Below are positions 10,972 through 19,147 of a stretch of 64,000 bases of DNA, in pieces. The position numbers were made by a program, and so were the translations under genes. The notes below the pieces were generated by a model. It was not told the DNA's origin and did not search any database. It worked only from the letters and a program-made list of their open reading frames with translations. Source of the stretch: Stieleria sp. JC731 (GTDB taxonomy: Bacteria; Planctomycetota; Planctomycetia; Pirellulales; Pirellulaceae); NCBI RefSeq assembly GCF_020966635.1, contig NZ_JAJKFQ010000005.1, forward strand, positions 956,481-1,020,480. The letters are read 5' to 3'. Position 1 is the first letter of the stretch. Each line of letters opens with the position of its first letter.

Positions 10972-12386
10972 TAGTACGCATCCTCCTTCGGCTCGACGAT
11001 GATGTCCGGTGGGTCTGCAATCTGTGGATTGGTTTCAAGCAGTTGTCCACGGGCCATCCGGCGACGGGCAACTTCCAACAGTCGGCGGTCGATAAAGTCG
11101 CCTTCGTGCAAGTCGAGAAGATTCAACATGACGGTTTCACGCATCAGGTGTGGTTCACCTTCGATGTTGACGCGGATCTCGCCAATTTTCCAACGGTCGC
11201 CTTCTTCGATTTTGTAAACCAAGTCGACCATGTTCTCTTCTTCACGCATGATCGTTTGCGGTTGGACATCGGCGTAGATGAATCCGAGTTCGCCATAACC
11301 GTAGACCAATTCGCCGACATCGCGTTTCAGGACGGTGCCATCGAACATGTCGCCAGGTTTCAGTTCCAGTCGCTGACTCAGTGAATCCTCGGTGACAAAC
11401 TGGTTTCCGACAATCTGAATGTTCTTGATTTGGAATCGCTGACCTTCGTTGATCACGTACTTCACATGCATGAACTTGCCGTCTTTGTCGTAGCTGATTT
11501 GGCGTCCGACGGTGGCGGTTAGGTATCCAAGGTTGTGATAGTGCGACGCGAGCAGATCTTTGTCTTGGTCGATCTGGGCGAGGTTGGCTCGGTTGAACGT
11601 CCACAAGCCAAGTCGCATGAATGGGCCGCGGCTTTTGATGATTTTCTTCAGTCGTGCTTCGCTCAGGATCGTGTTTCCGATCACTTCGATTGACTTGATC
11701 CGCTCCAGGGGACCTTCGTTAATTCGAAAGACGACCCGTCCGGGGACATCACCGAATCCGATTGAGGTTGTGATCGCGACTTGGTTGAAACCTTTTTCGC
11801 GATAAAAGTCCATCATTCGGCGGCGGGCGGATTCGATCGAAAATTCGCTCAGCGGATCGCCAACGGCAATGCCCGCACGGCCTGCCAGTTCGCGTTCGCC
11901 CATGCCACGTGCACCGTGGTAGATGACTTCGGTGACGAGCGGGCGTTCATGGACGATGAATGTCACCGCGACGCCTTGTGGGCCTTCCTTTTCGCGGAAG
12001 GTGACGTGATCGAAGACCTTCATCTCGTTCAGTCGACGGACGTCTCCCAGCAGCGTTTCACGGCTGTAGAAACGTCCCTTTTTAGTTTGTAGCTTTTGCG
12101 AAATCGCATGTTCGCCGACCGATTTGTTGCCTTGGATGACGACATCGGTAACAACGGTCTCGCCGGTTTCTTGACCGAGCGGCAGCGCGTCAAGGCTGTG
12201 GATGTGATCGCGAAATTTTGGCCTTTCTGCGGGCCCGGGGGCTCCACCGCTGCCGCCAGCTCCGGCGCCTCCCATTCCGCCAGCTCCGCCGAACTGACCG
12301 GACACGGGTCCGGCGCCGACACAGGCGATGACGAATACCATCAGGATGCACTTGGCTTTGTGGCCGAGATTCTGGGGTAGTTCCAT
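10971..12386 (-). CDS. POTRA-repeat protein, periplasmic half of a split Omp85 (BamA-like)
   Basis: The protein has 471 aa from the ATG at 12386; the frame runs on upstream to 12536 but that part lacks signal-peptide features. MELPQNLGHKAKCILMVFVIACVGAGPVSGQ is a good signal peptide, followed by a Gly/Ala-rich spacer. Then come about five POTRA repeats recognisable by 'TDVVIQGNKSVGEHAISQKL', 'RIKSIEVIGNTILSEARLKKI', 'QIKNIQIVGNQFVTEDSLSQRL' and matching strand-helix-helix-strand pattern, with INEG-type turns ('VVFRINEGPLERI', 'KYVINEGQRFQI'). The protein ends after the last POTRA with no barrel. The barrel is the next gene, joined by a TAATG overlap. In BamA the POTRA repeats recruit lipoproteins and substrate. 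Here they must act in trans with the barrel. Confidence 0.85.
   Translation of the reverse strand: MELPQNLGHKAKCILMVFVIACVGAGPVSGQFGGAGGMGGAGAGGSGGAPGPAERPKFRDHIHSLDALPLGQETGETVVTDVVIQGNKSVGEHAISQKLQTKKGRFYSRETLLGDVRRLNEMKVFDHVTFREKEGPQGVAVTFIVHERPLVTEVIYHGARGMGERELAGRAGIAVGDPLSEFSIESARRRMMDFYREKGFNQVAITTSIGFGDVPGRVVFRINEGPLERIKSIEVIGNTILSEARLKKIIKSRGPFMRLGLWTFNRANLAQIDQDKDLLASHYHNLGYLTATVGRQISYDKDGKFMHVKYVINEGQRFQIKNIQIVGNQFVTEDSLSQRLELKPGDMFDGTVLKRDVGELVYGYGELGFIYADVQPQTIMREEENMVDLVYKIEEGDRWKIGEIRVNIEGEPHLMRETVMLNLLDLHEGDFIDRRLLEVARRRMARGQLLETNPQIADPPDIIVEPKEDAY
10981..10986 (-). promoter_or_regulatory. Ribosome-binding site of the Omp85 barrel gene
   Basis: GGAGGA on the minus strand, 9 nt before the ATG at 10971 and inside the end of the POTRA gene. 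It decides the long start of the barrel protein over the internal ATG at 10893, which has no such site. Confidence 0.65.
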
Positions 12387-12787
12387 AAGGCGAAAACAGG
12401 CTTTTCCGGCAAGCGATTGGGTTCGTCGTCCATGACGGACCATACAAGTTCTTGGATTTGACCAAGGTTGGTGCGGCGAGCGCATTGGCAGCTTTTGCAC
12501 CAAAGGCGGTGGTATCACTCCGGCAAGCGCCGCCACAAGGCAGATTTGGGCTCTGATTGGCTACCGGTTGACCGATTTGACAAGAATTTTTCCGTCGCTG
12601 GCATGAAACCTGTGTTTCCCGGAAATGGTTGGGGGCTGAGTTACCCTGGGCAGTAAACCGGACTTGCTAAGCTGTGCCAGATAAGTACGGCTTGAATATC
12701 GGGGTGTGAATCGATCGGTGAGTTTGGCTGGCGGTTGCTCCGTCGGTTGCAAATGCTTTCCCGTACACAGTCACTACTGCAATCGCT
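12387..12787. other. Divergent intergenic region, no gene seen
   Basis: These 401 bases lie between the POTRA gene (leftward) and the lipid-kinase gene (rightward). They should carry the promoters of both, but no convincing -35/-10 pair or hairpin was found. Confidence 0.4.
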
Positions 12788-13756
12788 ATGTCTGATTCCA
12801 CACTCGTCGTACCGGCACCGAAACAATCGAACGACAACATGGATTTGCTTTCGCGACAGATCATCGTTTTCACCAGTCCCAAAGCCGGTAGCGGAGCCAA
12901 CCGTGAACAAGTCCCACGTCTGGAGGAGATGCTCTCACAGCGAGGCTTGAAATGTTCGGTCATGCACTCGCCAGCGGAACTGGAGCGACTCATTAAGTAC
13001 GCCGCAGAGGTGGGGGATCAGCAGCCCGTTGTCGTCTGTGCTGGAGGCGACGGAACACTTGGCTTGGTCGCGTCGAAGACCCTGCCTGAGACGCCTCTTT
13101 TGACGATGCCGATGGGGACCGAAAACTTGGTCGGACGGATGGTCGGTCAATCCGCTGAAGCCGAGTCTATTTTAAAAACATTGGCCACCGGATACTTGCA
13201 CCGCATCGATGCAGCCACCGCAAACGGGCAGCTGTTTTTGATTATGGCGACAGCAGGTTTTGATGCCGAAGTCGTGCGCCGGTTACACCTGCGTCGAAAA
13301 GGCCACATCCGTCGGCTCAGCTATCTGCTGCCGATTCTGAACACGCTAACTCGGTATCAATTTCCCGCGATTCGTGTTTGCGAGCTTGATGATGATGGAT
13401 CGGCGGTCCAGGTAACGACCTGCCGCTGGGCGATGGCGTTCAATTTGCCTCGCTACGCAGCTGGGTTGCAGATCGCACCTTCCGCAATTGGAAATGATGG
13501 GAAGCTGGACATCACCGCGATGTGCGGATCGGGGATCTACAAAGGAATTCGCTATCTATACGGGGCGATGACGGGACGCTTGGATCGCCAACGTGACGTT
13601 TGCCGATTTCAAACCCCACGACTTCGCATCGAATCGGATCAACGCGTCGCGTTTGAACTCGACGGTGACTATGCCGGGCACTTGCCTGTGACGATTGAAA
13701 GTTTGCCGATGAGAGTGACATTGGTGGTTCCTGAAGATTTCACGCCGGTTCGCTGA
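12788..13756 (+). CDS. Diacylglycerol kinase-family lipid kinase (YegS/DgkB-like)
   Basis: The protein has 322 aa. The N-terminal nucleotide-binding half has 'IIVFTSPKAGSG' near residue 25 and the signature VVVCAGGDGTLGLVAS, with GGDGT at residues 86-90, followed by PMGTENL, the family's 'P-x-G-T-x-N' motif. The C-terminal half is the usual beta-sandwich (FDAEVVRRLH, 'IAPSAIGNDGKLDI', 'FELDGDYAGHLP'). The family phosphorylates diacylglycerol, sphingoid bases or other lipids with ATP at the inner membrane. The length is typical for YegS/DgkB-type soluble enzymes. It is followed 208 bp later by the ribulokinase gene, with no sign of shared function. Confidence 0.9.
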   Translation: MSDSTLVVPAPKQSNDNMDLLSRQIIVFTSPKAGSGANREQVPRLEEMLSQRGLKCSVMHSPAELERLIKYAAEVGDQQPVVVCAGGDGTLGLVASKTLPETPLLTMPMGTENLVGRMVGQSAEAESILKTLATGYLHRIDAATANGQLFLIMATAGFDAEVVRRLHLRRKGHIRRLSYLLPILNTLTRYQFPAIRVCELDDDGSAVQVTTCRWAMAFNLPRYAAGLQIAPSAIGNDGKLDITAMCGSGIYKGIRYLYGAMTGRLDRQRDVCRFQTPRLRIESDQRVAFELDGDYAGHLPVTIESLPMRVTLVVPEDFTPVR

Positions 13757-13964
13757 ATCGATCGCCCGGCAATGTTCCTGATCAGGGAGTGTTGTTCATC
13801 AGGCGTTGCTTCTTCGCCGCATTCGCAGTGCTTTCCGCTTGGGACGGGGGAACCCTCCACACGCCGATCGCTGACATTGATAGAATCTCGGGTCTTCCCA
13901 CCGAACCTCCGTCAGCAGCCTCCCGGCGGATTCATCCTCTTCAGCATTCCTGTCCCCGCCTTCT

Positions 13965-15587
13965 ATGAGCATGCAAACTGATTTGCCAATCGCACTCGGA
14001 TTGGACTTCGGCACCGAATCCGTCCGTGCGGTCTTGATCGATAGCGAAGGCAACGAACTTGGTGTCGCCTCAAGCTCCTATGCTCACGGTCAGATTGTTG
14101 ACCGATTGCCAACAAGTCAGGCTCAGTTGCCGCCAAGGTTCGCATTGCAAGCACCGCTCGATTGGATCGAATCGGCAGCCGAGGCGACTCGCTTGGCCGT
14201 CCAGCAGAACGGTGTCTCAAGGGATCGCATCGTCGGCATCGGTGTCGACTTTACAAGTTGCACGATGCTTCCAACACTTGCCGATGGCACGCCGCTTTGT
14301 GAAACGGAGTCCTTTCAGCACACGCCATTGGCTTGGCCCAAACTGTGGAAGCATCACGGCGCGATCGATCAGACCGATCGGATGAACAGAATCGCGCGCG
14401 ATCGCAACGAATCGTTCTTGTCTCGATATGGCGGAATCATTGGGCTGGAGTGGTTCTTTCCGAAGGTGCTCGAAACAATCGAATTGGCGCCCGAGGTTGC
14501 TGATGCTGCCGAGGTTTGGCTGGAAGCAGGAGATTGGTTCGTTTGGCAATTGGTCGGATGCGATGCCCCATCGTTGCCTCGCTCCACATGCCAAGCGGGA
14601 TACAAAGCGTTGTGGTCGTCGGAAGATGGATACGCAAACGCCGACTACTTGGCAGCGGTGGATCCCAAGCTTGCTGAGGTTGCTGCAAAGAAAATGCCGG
14701 GGCGATTGCTTTCGCCAGGCGAAAAGGCCGGTGTCCTATGCGAGGAGATGGCAGATCGTTTAGGACTGCCTGCCGGGATCGCCGTGTCGGCAGCCACCAT
14801 TGATGCTCACAGCGGAGTTCCTGGCGTCGGCGAAGCGGAATCAGGAACGCTGGTCATGGTGATGGGGACCAGCAGTTGCCACATGCTAAATGCAACAAAG
14901 TTTCAGGCGGTCCCTGGTGTCGCTGGAATCGTCGACGGAGGAATCTTGCCTGGGCTTTTCGGTTACGAGACCGGTCAGGCAGCCGTGGGCGATGCGTTTG
15001 CTTGGCTATTGAAATTGCTAAATCTCGACTCGTTCGATCAGCTCGCGAAAGACGCTTTGGAACTGCCTGCCGGATCAGAAGGCGTATTGTGTCTCGATTG
15101 GATGAACGGCTGCCGAACGCCATTGATGGATGGATCGGTAAAAGGTGCGTTTACTGGACTTTCGCTCGACACAACGCCAGCCCATTTGTATCGATCTCTA
15201 CTGGAGGCATCTGCCTTCGGTGTCCGCTGGATCGTTGACGTATTGCGTGAAGGCGGCATCGCGGTCGACCGCTTTGTGGCGACTGGTGGCCTTCCGCATC
15301 ACAATCCCGCAGTGGTGCAAATTTATGCCGATGTATTGGCAACCGAAATCGAGGTCCACCCATCGCAGCAAGGTCCGGCGATTGGGGCCGCGGTCCTGGG
15401 AATGTTTGCGGCCGGCCCGTCGCGAAGCGGTTTTGAAACGATTGGTCAAGCGGCACAGTCCATGGCAAGCGTCGATGATGTGGATCGGAAAATCGTTTAC
15501 CCGAATCTTGGTGACCGCGAAACATACAATCGAGTCTACCAGCAGTACCGCTGTCTAGCCGACCAAACACGACGTGGCGAAAGCTAA
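13965..15587 (+). CDS. araB: Ribulokinase (FGGY carbohydrate kinase)
   Basis: The protein has 540 aa, close to the usual length of AraB. It begins with ALGLDFGTESVRAVLID, the phosphate-1 motif of the FGGY/ASKHA fold. Ribulokinase-like features follow: GIGVDFTSCTMLPTLADGTPL near residue 88, 'VMGTSSCHML' near 300, and FVATGGLPHHNPAVVQIYADVL in the C-terminal ATP-binding half. AraB phosphorylates L-ribulose (and some other ribuloses) to L-ribulose 5-phosphate. The next gene on the same strand encodes a FucI/AraA-like ketol isomerase, which supports a pentose or deoxyhexose route. The two are separated by 369 bp of repeat DNA, so they need not share a transcript. No epimerase (AraD) gene is in the window. 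Confidence 0.88.
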   Translation: MSMQTDLPIALGLDFGTESVRAVLIDSEGNELGVASSSYAHGQIVDRLPTSQAQLPPRFALQAPLDWIESAAEATRLAVQQNGVSRDRIVGIGVDFTSCTMLPTLADGTPLCETESFQHTPLAWPKLWKHHGAIDQTDRMNRIARDRNESFLSRYGGIIGLEWFFPKVLETIELAPEVADAAEVWLEAGDWFVWQLVGCDAPSLPRSTCQAGYKALWSSEDGYANADYLAAVDPKLAEVAAKKMPGRLLSPGEKAGVLCEEMADRLGLPAGIAVSAATIDAHSGVPGVGEAESGTLVMVMGTSSCHMLNATKFQAVPGVAGIVDGGILPGLFGYETGQAAVGDAFAWLLKLLNLDSFDQLAKDALELPAGSEGVLCLDWMNGCRTPLMDGSVKGAFTGLSLDTTPAHLYRSLLEASAFGVRWIVDVLREGGIAVDRFVATGGLPHHNPAVVQIYADVLATEIEVHPSQQGPAIGAAVLGMFAAGPSRSGFETIGQAAQSMASVDDVDRKIVYPNLGDRETYNRVYQQYRCLADQTRRGES

Positions 15588-15698
15588 CTTGCAAACGAAA
15601 TTGGCTTTCGGAGCCATGATCTTTAAGCCATGTGAGCTTTGTCAGTTCATTCCCAATTCGCGTTGGCGTTTCATGCGCGAATGCGTTTTTAAAACACT

Positions 15699-15911
15699 TA
15701 GTGCTTCGTTCGATATGAAAATACGGGTTCGGGTCATTAGCCGACAGGCGTTAGCCCCGGTTAACGCTCTGAAACCGTGGCTAACGCCATACGGCTAATC
15801 CTAAATATGGGTTCGGGTGATCAGCCGACGGGCGTTAGCCCCGGTTACTGCACTGAAACCCTGGCTAACGCCATACGGCTAATCCTAAAATCGAGTTTGA
15901 ACGAAGCACTA
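15699..15911. repeat. Repeat element: two 84-bp palindromic units bounded by 13-bp inverted repeats
   Basis: TAGTGCTTCGTTC at 15699-15711 is perfectly inverted at 15899-15911 (GAACGAAGCACTA). Between them are two direct copies with an 84-bp period (from 15721 and 15805). Each copy is an imperfect hairpin pairing attagccgacaggcgttagc-type with gctaacgccatacggctaat-type sequence. The accgtggctaacgcc core is shared with the 7.8-kb array. There is no coding capacity of its own. The layout resembles a miniature mobile element or REP-like cluster. It occupies most of the gap between the ribulokinase and isomerase genes. Confidence 0.8.
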
Positions 15912-15956
15912 GCCTTTGGCGACCTTTCCATTCCCTCTGTTCCCTTCGAATCATCG

Positions 15957-17561
15957 ATGTCCAATCATGTCATCCTGGTTGCTTCTGGCGACCTTCGTGA
16001 ATCAGCGAATCAAGTTTGCTGGGCAGCTCAGTCTGAAATGGAAGCCGCTTTGACGGCGGCAATCGAAAAGCTTGGTTGGGCTGTCAAACGCGGTCATGCT
16101 TATGACGAAGCATGCGGCCATGGCTTTATCTCATCACAGCGACAAGGCATCGAGGTGTTCCGGCGGCTCGATCCCGATGCTCCGATCATCGTGGCCGAAG
16201 CGGTGTGGCAGTATTCACATCATGTGCTGGCAGGTCTAACGACGCATCGAGGTCCGATCTTGACCGTGGCGAATTGGTCGGGGACTTGGCCCGGTTTGGT
16301 CGGTTTGCTGAACCTGAATGGTTCTTTGACCAAAGCAGGCGTTCGGTACAGTTCTCTGTGGAGCGAAACGTTTGACGATGAGTGGTTCATGGGCAAGCTT
16401 GGTCAATGGTTGACCAGCGGCCAAGTTGATCATGACGTCTCCCATGTGCGGCCATTCGATCCATCGGTTGCCAGTGAAAACGCTCGCCACGTCGGACAGG
16501 ATATCGCCCAAACGCTTCGAACCGACAAAGCCATCCTGGGTGTATTCGATGAAGGATGCATGGGGATGTTCAATGCGATTATCCCCGACCACCTGTTGAA
16601 CCCTACGGGGGTTTTTAAAGAACGACTTAGCCAGTCGGCTTTGTATTTCGAGACTAAGCAGGTGAGCGATTCGGAAGCTCAAACGGTCCGCGATTGGCTT
16701 GATCAAGCCGGAATGCGATTTCACACCGGTGCGAATCACGAAACCGACCTGACCGATGCGCAGATTCTAGATCAGTGCCGCATGTTTATCGCTGCCGTCC
16801 GATTGGCGGATGATTTCGGTTGCGATGCGATTGGGATCCAGTACCAGCAGGGGCTTAAAGATCTACTGCCTGCGAGCGATCTGGTTGAAGGCATGTTGAA
16901 CAATGCCGATCGACCACCGGTCATGTCACGCTGCGGCAAGCGGGAACTCTATCCCGGTATTCCGTTGACTCACTTTAACGAAGTGGATGAATGCGCGGGA
17001 CTGGACGGACTGTTGACTCAGCGGATTCATGCTGCTTTGGGGCAGCCTACCGAAAACACGCTTCATGACTTGCGATGGTCCGATGCGGATCAGTCCGGTA
17101 GCACCGAAGAGGAAGTCTGGGTTTTGGAGATCAGTGGCGCCGCCCCACCGGCGCACTTCGTTGACGGCTGGAAAGGGGCGGAAGGCTTTCGGCAGCCACC
17201 GATGTATTTTCCAAGCGGCGGTAGCACGGTCCGAGGGATCAGCAAACCCGGTGTCGTCGTTTGGTCGCGCGTCTATGTGGAAGACGACAAATTGAAGATG
17301 GACCTGGGACTTGCCGATGCGATCTCGCTACCACAGGAAGAAACTGAACGCCGCTGGCAGGCGACGACGTCACAATGGCCGGTCATGCATGCGGTGTTAC
17401 GCGGCGTGACAAGAAACCAAATGATGGCTCGTCACAAAGCCAACCATATTCAAGTGGCTTATGCGTCCAGCGAAGCCGAGGCGATCGACGCGATGCACGC
17501 CAAAGCGACGGCGGCATTCGAATTGGGAATGATCGTCAGCTTGTGCGGCGAAGTGGAATAG
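15957..17561 (+). CDS. L-fucose/L-arabinose isomerase-family protein
   Basis: The protein has 534 aa from the ATG at 15957. The frame is open 60 codons further upstream, but that stretch is translated repeat DNA and the protein proper starts [12 protein letters not shown]. The recognisable features are '[17 protein letters not shown]', '[23 protein letters not shown]' and '[18 protein letters not shown]' near residue 200. They match the FucI-like ketol-isomerase superfamily, where Glu and Asp residues bind catalytic Mn2+. This family interconverts aldoses and ketoses such as L-fucose/L-fuculose or L-arabinose/L-ribulose. The neighbouring ribulokinase makes an arabinose- or fucose-type pathway plausible, but the substrate is inferred from context only. 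Confidence 0.75.
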   Translation: MSNHVILVASGDLRESANQVCWAAQSEMEAALTAAIEKLGWAVKRGHAYDEACGHGFISSQRQGIEVFRRLDPDAPIIVAEAVWQYSHHVLAGLTTHRGPILTVANWSGTWPGLVGLLNLNGSLTKAGVRYSSLWSETFDDEWFMGKLGQWLTSGQVDHDVSHVRPFDPSVASENARHVGQDIAQTLRTDKAILGVFDEGCMGMFNAIIPDHLLNPTGVFKERLSQSALYFETKQVSDSEAQTVRDWLDQAGMRFHTGANHETDLTDAQILDQCRMFIAAVRLADDFGCDAIGIQYQQGLKDLLPASDLVEGMLNNADRPPVMSRCGKRELYPGIPLTHFNEVDECAGLDGLLTQRIHAALGQPTENTLHDLRWSDADQSGSTEEEVWVLEISGAAPPAHFVDGWKGAEGFRQPPMYFPSGGSTVRGISKPGVVVWSRVYVEDDKLKMDLGLADAISLPQEETERRWQATTSQWPVMHAVLRGVTRNQMMARHKANHIQVAYASSEAEAIDAMHAKATAAFELGMIVSLCGEVE

Positions 17562-17610
17562 ACGCTGACAACCGGCCAGGGCTGCTTCGATTGCAGGTGG
17601 TTCTCTACAT

Positions 17611-17710
17611 TGTCGCCCTTCATTCCGTGAAGGTAGCGTTCATTTTCGCTGGTTTTGCGGCAATCGATAGTGACTTTGTAAGCGATCAAACCTGAAAATC
17701 AACAGGTTGC
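17611..17710 (+). repeat. Dispersed intergenic repeat, copy A
   Basis: About 100 bp, 50 bp after the isomerase stop codon. It shares with copies at 23789, 32197 and 35766 a left part (ccgtgaaggtagcgttc-like) and a better-kept right part (gactttgtaagcgatcaaac, then ctgaaaatcaacaggt). All four copies point the same way. Confidence 0.65.
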
Positions 17711-17729
17711 TGATCTGTTCGCCAGCGGT

Positions 17730-18872
17730 CTACCAATCCGCAAGTGGGCCAGTACTGCCGTCGGTGGCGTAGCGGTATTGTGAATCGCAGAATGCATCGG
17801 TCATACCTGCAAGGTACTCGCCCACGATCGATTCGATCGGATGGTGATCACATCGTCGTCGAAATCGTAGTGGCAAGCGACTTGGGTTCGATGCCAAGAC
17901 TTCGAACATGTCTTGCAAGCGGTGGTAGGCGGCGCGTCGAACTGGGATCAGTCTCGGGTGGCGATAGACGGCTTCGAACAGAAAGGCTTCCAGCTCTGCC
18001 CGTTCGCGGCGAAGTTGATCGCTATGCTCCAAGCGGACACCGGCATCACGAATGTCACTTGATGATTGACCGGAAAATGGTATCAGGCATTCGGTAGCCT
18101 CTTCCAGGAAATCGGTGACTTGCAAGTCAATCAATTCGTGAACGAGCAGTTGGCGTTCTTGACGAATGGGACCAGGACCGTGCTTGGCGGCGATGGAATT
18201 CATCGCACGGCGAACGATCGCTAGTTCCGACAGCTCACGCATTGTCAGCAAGCCTAATTGCAAGGCGTCGTCAACATCGTGCGCGTCGTAAGCCATCGAG
18301 TCCGAAGCGTCGACAAGCTGAACCTCAAGGAGCGGCGATCGCCCCACAGCCGCCTCGGCTTTGTGTGCGCGGACGTCTTGGCCGTCGAGGATTTCTCGTG
18401 ACAGATTCAATCCCGGAAACGACTCGTAGCGTTTCTCCAACTGCTCGACGATAACGAGCGCAAACGCATTGTGCGAAAACCCACCGACACGTTGCATACA
18501 ATCGCTAAGAGCGTCCTCGCCGCAATGACCATACGGTGGGTGTCCGATGTCATGGACGAGCGCTAAAGCCTCGGTCAAGTCTTCGTTCAGGCGAAGCACC
18601 CGAGCCATCGTTCGCGCGATTGAGGCGACTTCGAAGGTGTGGGTCAGTCTCGTGCGGTGGTAGATCCCCATCTCGCCGGTAAAGACTTGCATCTTGCCTG
18701 ACAGTCGTCGAAAGGCACTGCTATGCAAGATGCGGTCGCGGTCGCGCGCGAATGGGCCGCGGTAAGTATGCTCGGGTTCTTGGAAAGGGCGTCCTTTGGT
18801 ATCACGACCGTGCATTGCGTATGAGGCTAACAGCAAGTGCTCGCGATCGTCGTACCGCCGAGTGTCCAGCAT
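17730..18872 (-). CDS. dgt: Deoxyguanosinetriphosphate triphosphohydrolase-like HD protein
   Basis: The protein has 380 aa from the ATG at 18872; the frame is open further to a TTG at 18938 with no supporting site. The N-terminus has 'RGPFARDRDRILHSSAFRRLSGKMQVF', the dGTPase nucleotide-binding signature. The HD-domain metal ligands follow: H78 in THTFEVA, H107-D108 in LVHDIGHPPYGHCGE, and a later D in DSMAYDAHDVDDA. Family members hydrolyse dGTP, and sometimes other dNTPs, to the nucleoside and triphosphate in the cytoplasm. Many, including type 2-like forms of this length, have broad or regulated substrate use. The gene converges on the isomerase gene. Similar HD dNTPases can also act in phage defence by draining dNTPs, but no defence genes are adjacent, so housekeeping is the default. 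Confidence 0.9.
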   Translation of the reverse strand: MLDTRRYDDREHLLLASYAMHGRDTKGRPFQEPEHTYRGPFARDRDRILHSSAFRRLSGKMQVFTGEMGIYHRTRLTHTFEVASIARTMARVLRLNEDLTEALALVHDIGHPPYGHCGEDALSDCMQRVGGFSHNAFALVIVEQLEKRYESFPGLNLSREILDGQDVRAHKAEAAVGRSPLLEVQLVDASDSMAYDAHDVDDALQLGLLTMRELSELAIVRRAMNSIAAKHGPGPIRQERQLLVHELIDLQVTDFLEEATECLIPFSGQSSSDIRDAGVRLEHSDQLRRERAELEAFLFEAVYRHPRLIPVRRAAYHRLQDMFEVLASNPSRLPLRFRRRCDHHPIESIVGEYLAGMTDAFCDSQYRYATDGSTGPLADW

Positions 18873-19147
18873 GGGGGATGTGATCAACTTTAACGACTTT
18901 ATGGGCTGTGCCCGCGATAATCGTGGGGCGGTGGGCAAATACTTTGGCTTGGATTCCTACAACTTAGGTCACATTTCTATGATGCATCCTAGCGTTCAGC
19001 CAAGCTTTGGCCCACACCAATGTGGCCAGTTCGACGAGCTTCCGTGTTAAGATATAAAGACACGGCAGGCGAACGTAGGTTGTAATTTATGATGGGGCGG
19101 TTCCGCTTGTCGCTCTCAATACCGTCGTCCCAAACCCGAGCGGTGAC

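Noticed and set aside
10407-11384. A 325-codon open frame on the + strand
   Set aside because: It lies antisense to the two Omp85 genes, both of which have clear domains and coupled starts; the translated product has no domain and an odd Arg/Cys-rich composition.
17730-18872. dGTPase as an antiphage defence gene
   Set aside because: The protein is an ordinary full-length HD dNTPase with no defence genes beside it; housekeeping is the simpler reading.
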